Shown here piece after piece: positions 4,691 through 7,187 of a stretch of DNA of 7,187 bases; within the stretch, counting starts at the first letter, position 1, and the number at the start of each line of letters is the position of its first letter. The stretch is from an uncultured Bacteroidota bacterium (GTDB lineage: Bacteria; Bacteroidota; Bacteroidia; Chitinophagales; Chitinophagaceae), in NCBI GenBank assembly GCA_903851455.1, contig CAINOM010000067.1:1-7187 (forward strand), in the 5' to 3' direction. Position numbers and translations under genes: made by a program. A model generated the notes under the pieces. That model did not search any database. It was not told where the DNA came from and was given only the letters and a program-made list of their open reading frames with translations.

Positions 4691-7187
4691 ATGAATAAGA
4701 TTCTTAAAGGAATTATAGGGTTTTCACTTAAAAACAGGTATTTCATTTTATTCTGTGCTGTGATACTGGTTGTTGCCGGTATCATCACGTATAAAAACAT
4801 GCCCATTGAAGCTTTCCCGGATGTAACAAATACAGAGATCAGCATTATCACCCAGTGGCCGGGCCGCAGCGCCGAGGAGGTGGAAAAGTTCATTACTATT
4901 CCGGTAGAGATAGCGATGAATCCGGTGCAACGGAAAGTAAGCCTGCGCAGTACAAGTATTTTCGGCCTGTCTTACGTGAAGTTGATATTTGACGATGACG
5001 TAAAAGACCCGGAAGCAAGGCAGCAGGTGATGAACCTGCTGCAAAATGCAACGCTGCCGCCAAATGTTCAGCCTGCTGTACAGCCGCCCACAGGCCCTAC
5101 CGGCGAGATATTCCGGTATACGTTGGAAAGCGATGTGCGCGATGTACGTGAGTTAAAAACGATACAGGACTGGGTTGTGGACAGGCAACTGCGATCTGTG
5201 CCGGGAGTGGGTGACGTTACCGCATTTGGCGGCAAAACCAAAACCTACGAGATACAGGTAGACCCGGGTAAACTGACGTCGCTCAATATCACTCCCCTGG
5301 ATGTATTTACAGCGGTTCAAAAGACCAATATTAACATTGGAGGAGATATCATTGTTCAGAATAACCAGGCATTTGTAGTACGTGGTATCGGCCTGTTGAA
5401 TGATATCAATGAGATAAAGAACATCGTTATCAATAACACCAATGGAGTGCCGGTGCTCGTAAAAGATGTAGCGCAGGTAACGATATCGAATGTGCCCAGA
5501 CTTGGGTGGGTAGCACGCTCTAATGATCTGCCCGATTCTACGGGCAAACGGAAAATCACAGATGTTAAGGATGTGGTTGAGGCCATCGTGGTAATGCGAA
5601 AAGGCGGCAATCCCACAGAGGTGGTAAATGCGGTAAAAGCGAAAGTAGATAAGCTGAACAATGGCATATTGCCAAGGGACGTGCACATAGTACCTTATTA
5701 CGACCGGTCCGATCTTACAGAATATGCAACGCATACCGTTACCCACAACCTTGCGGAGGGAATAATCCTTATTACGTTACTGGTATCTCTGTTCATGTTC
5801 AACTGGAGAACCACACTGATCGTGTCGCTGATCATCCCGATGTCGTTGCTTTTTGCGTTTATATGCCTTCATATGATGGGTATGTCAGCAAACCTGCTCT
5901 CCCTCGGCGCAGTCGACTTTGGTATAATAATAGATGGAGCCGTGGTGATGGTGGAGGGGCTGTTTGTGATACTCGACCACAGAGGGCACCAGCTAGGCAT
6001 GGAGCGGTTTAATAAAATGGCAAAGTATGGCCTGATAAAGACAAACGGCGTGCAGCTCGGCAAGGCTATCTTTTTTGCAAAACTCATTATTATCACTGGC
6101 CTGTTGCCAATCTTTGCATTCCAGAAGGTGGAAGGCAAAATGTTCTCGCCGCTTGCTTTTACTCTTGGTTTCGCTTTGCTGGGCGCACTTATCACTACGC
6201 TTACGTTGGTGCCAGTGCTCATAAGTATACTGCTCAAAAAAGATGTTCGTGAGCGGGACAATCCGGTTGTGCATTACCTCAATACGTTTATGCTTGGCGG
6301 ATTCAAAAAAGCATACAAGCACAAGAAAATTGTGATCCCTGTCTCCATTGCTATTATGGCAATCGGTCTGTTCTCATTCAAATTCCTGGGATCTGAATTT
6401 TTGCCGGAACTGAACGAAGGTTCTATCTGGCTGAGGGTACAGATGCCATACAGCATATCGCTCGAAAAATCTGTTGAGGTATCCACTTCTGTGCGGAAAA
6501 AACTAATGACTTTCCCGCAGGTAAAATATGCGGTATCGCAGACCGGGCGGCCGGATGATGGCACCGATGTCGCCGGTTTTTATAACAACGAGTTCTCCGT
6601 GATGCTTTACCCCGAAGATGAATGGAACCCAAAAATAAGTAAGGATGAACTTATAGCCCAGATGAATGAAAAGCTCTCGGTGATACCCGGGGCTGAGCTT
6701 AATTTTTCACAACCTATCATGGACAATGTGGAAGAGGCTGTATCCGGGGTAAAGGGGTCGATCTGTGTAAAAGTATACGGCGACTCATTAGGATACATGG
6801 AAGACAAGGTTACCGAAGTATGCAATATACTCAGAACTGTGAAGGGAATTACCGACCTCGGCGTAATCCATAATATCGGGCAGCCGGAGCTGGACGTGAA
6901 CCTGGACCAGCAAAAGATGGCCATTTACGGAGTAGCTACCGCAGATGCAAACGCAGTAGTGGCAATGGCAATCGGCGGTCTCGCAGCGTCTACCTTATAC
7001 GAAGGGGCCAGGACGTTTGACATTCGCATTCGCCTGCCGGAAGAATTCAGGAAGACCCCTGAAGATATCGGGAACCTTCTTGTTCCCACCCAAAGCGGAT
7101 CGAAAGTGCCTATTAAGGAGTTGGCATCAATTACCCAAAAGACTGGTCCATGCCTTATTTTCAGAGACGACAATGAGCGGTATTCAG
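4691..7187 (+). CDS. CusA/CzcA-family heavy-metal RND efflux pump (partial, C-terminus cut by window edge)
   Basis: The first 832 residues are present; family members are about 1,030-1,070, so the last 200 or so, with the C-terminal membrane helices, are missing. Seen in order: TM1 (about 17-34), MPIEAFPDVTN (37-47), the first porter half with LRSTSIFGLSYVKL, the membrane block from residue 353 (NLAEGIILIT), TM4 with DFGIIIDGAVVMVE (409-422), TM7 (about 546-562) leading to GSEFLPELNEGS (567-578), and the second porter half with TGRPDDGTD, FSQPIMDNVEEAVSG and GPCLIFRDDNER. D409, D415 and E422 match the proton-relay or metal-pathway trio known as D402, D408 and E415 in CzcA, a pattern of the divalent-cation HME-RND branch rather than Cu/Ag CusA. 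It would be an inner-membrane trimer working as a proton/metal antiporter with the adaptor and channel encoded just upstream. The reading frame is intact throughout the visible part. Confidence 0.95.
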   Translation, partial: MNKILKGIIGFSLKNRYFILFCAVILVVAGIITYKNMPIEAFPDVTNTEISIITQWPGRSAEEVEKFITIPVEIAMNPVQRKVSLRSTSIFGLSYVKLIFDDDVKDPEARQQVMNLLQNATLPPNVQPAVQPPTGPTGEIFRYTLESDVRDVRELKTIQDWVVDRQLRSVPGVGDVTAFGGKTKTYEIQVDPGKLTSLNITPLDVFTAVQKTNINIGGDIIVQNNQAFVVRGIGLLNDINEIKNIVINNTNGVPVLVKDVAQVTISNVPRLGWVARSNDLPDSTGKRKITDVKDVVEAIVVMRKGGNPTEVVNAVKAKVDKLNNGILPRDVHIVPYYDRSDLTEYATHTVTHNLAEGIILITLLVSLFMFNWRTTLIVSLIIPMSLLFAFICLHMMGMSANLLSLGAVDFGIIIDGAVVMVEGLFVILDHRGHQLGMERFNKMAKYGLIKTNGVQLGKAIFFAKLIIITGLLPIFAFQKVEGKMFSPLAFTLGFALLGALITTLTLVPVLISILLKKDVRERDNPVVHYLNTFMLGGFKKAYKHKKIVIPVSIAIMAIGLFSFKFLGSEFLPELNEGSIWLRVQMPYSISLEKSVEVSTSVRKKLMTFPQVKYAVSQTGRPDDGTDVAGFYNNEFSVMLYPEDEWNPKISKDELIAQMNEKLSVIPGAELNFSQPIMDNVEEAVSGVKGSICVKVYGDSLGYMEDKVTEVCNILRTVKGITDLGVIHNIGQPELDVNLDQQKMAIYGVATADANAVVAMAIGGLAASTLYEGARTFDIRIRLPEEFRKTPEDIGNLLVPTQSGSKVPIKELASITQKTGPCLIFRDDNERYS

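Noticed and set aside
5153..5746. A 197-residue minus-strand open frame, and the shorter minus-strand frames across 4669-7173
   Set aside because: All lie antisense to the well-conserved RND pump gene and show no domain of their own.
1..7187. CRISPR, tRNA, rRNA, insertion sequence or attachment-site structure
   Set aside because: No regularly spaced repeats, cloverleaf-like segments, transposase genes or long terminal repeats were seen on reading both strands.

Overview
The window looks like chromosomal DNA of a member of the Bacteroidota, possibly a Chitinophagaceae- or Sphingobacteriales-type organism. This is inferred from three things: protein resemblance to families recalled from that phylum, a TAnnTTTG-type -7 promoter element in front of the antitoxin gene, and the style of the metal-efflux operon. 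No search was run. No RNA genes, CRISPR arrays, insertion sequences or long repeats were seen.

Left part (1 to about 1613), minus strand: three co-oriented genes, in transcription order a small antitoxin, a VapC-type PIN-domain toxin, and a Nif3-like dinuclear metal-centre protein whose C-terminus runs off the left edge. Antitoxin and toxin overlap by one base (TAATG) and form a type II toxin-antitoxin module. The toxin's reading frame runs 92 bases into the Nif3 gene. A single missing T at the natural C-terminus (expected Val-Ile-Trp-stop) would explain this, so the end of the toxin is probably frameshifted or carries a sequencing error.

Middle (1614 to 1808): a 195-base divergent intergenic region holding promoter-like elements and an 11-base palindrome. 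It separates the toxin-antitoxin side from the efflux side.

Right part (1809 to 7187), plus strand: a compact operon. It contains a small GTG-initiated exported or membrane-anchored protein of unknown function, a TolC/CusC-type outer-membrane channel, a lipoprotein CusB/CzcB-type periplasmic adaptor, and the first 832 residues of a CusA/CzcA-family heavy-metal RND pump cut by the right edge. Together the last three make a tripartite pump that would export metal ions across both membranes using the proton gradient. The pump carries the Asp-Phe-Gly / Asp-Gly-Ala / Glu pattern of the CzcA-like divalent-cation branch, and the adaptor lacks an N-terminal Met- or His-rich metal-binding segment. Both point to a divalent metal (Zn, Co, Cd or Ni class) rather than Cu/Ag, but the substrate is not proven. 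No metal-responsive regulator lies in the window.

Most of the window is well-understood biology. The parts most worth a second look are the small leading protein of the efflux operon and the damaged end of the toxin gene. I found no convincing sign of a wholly new system.
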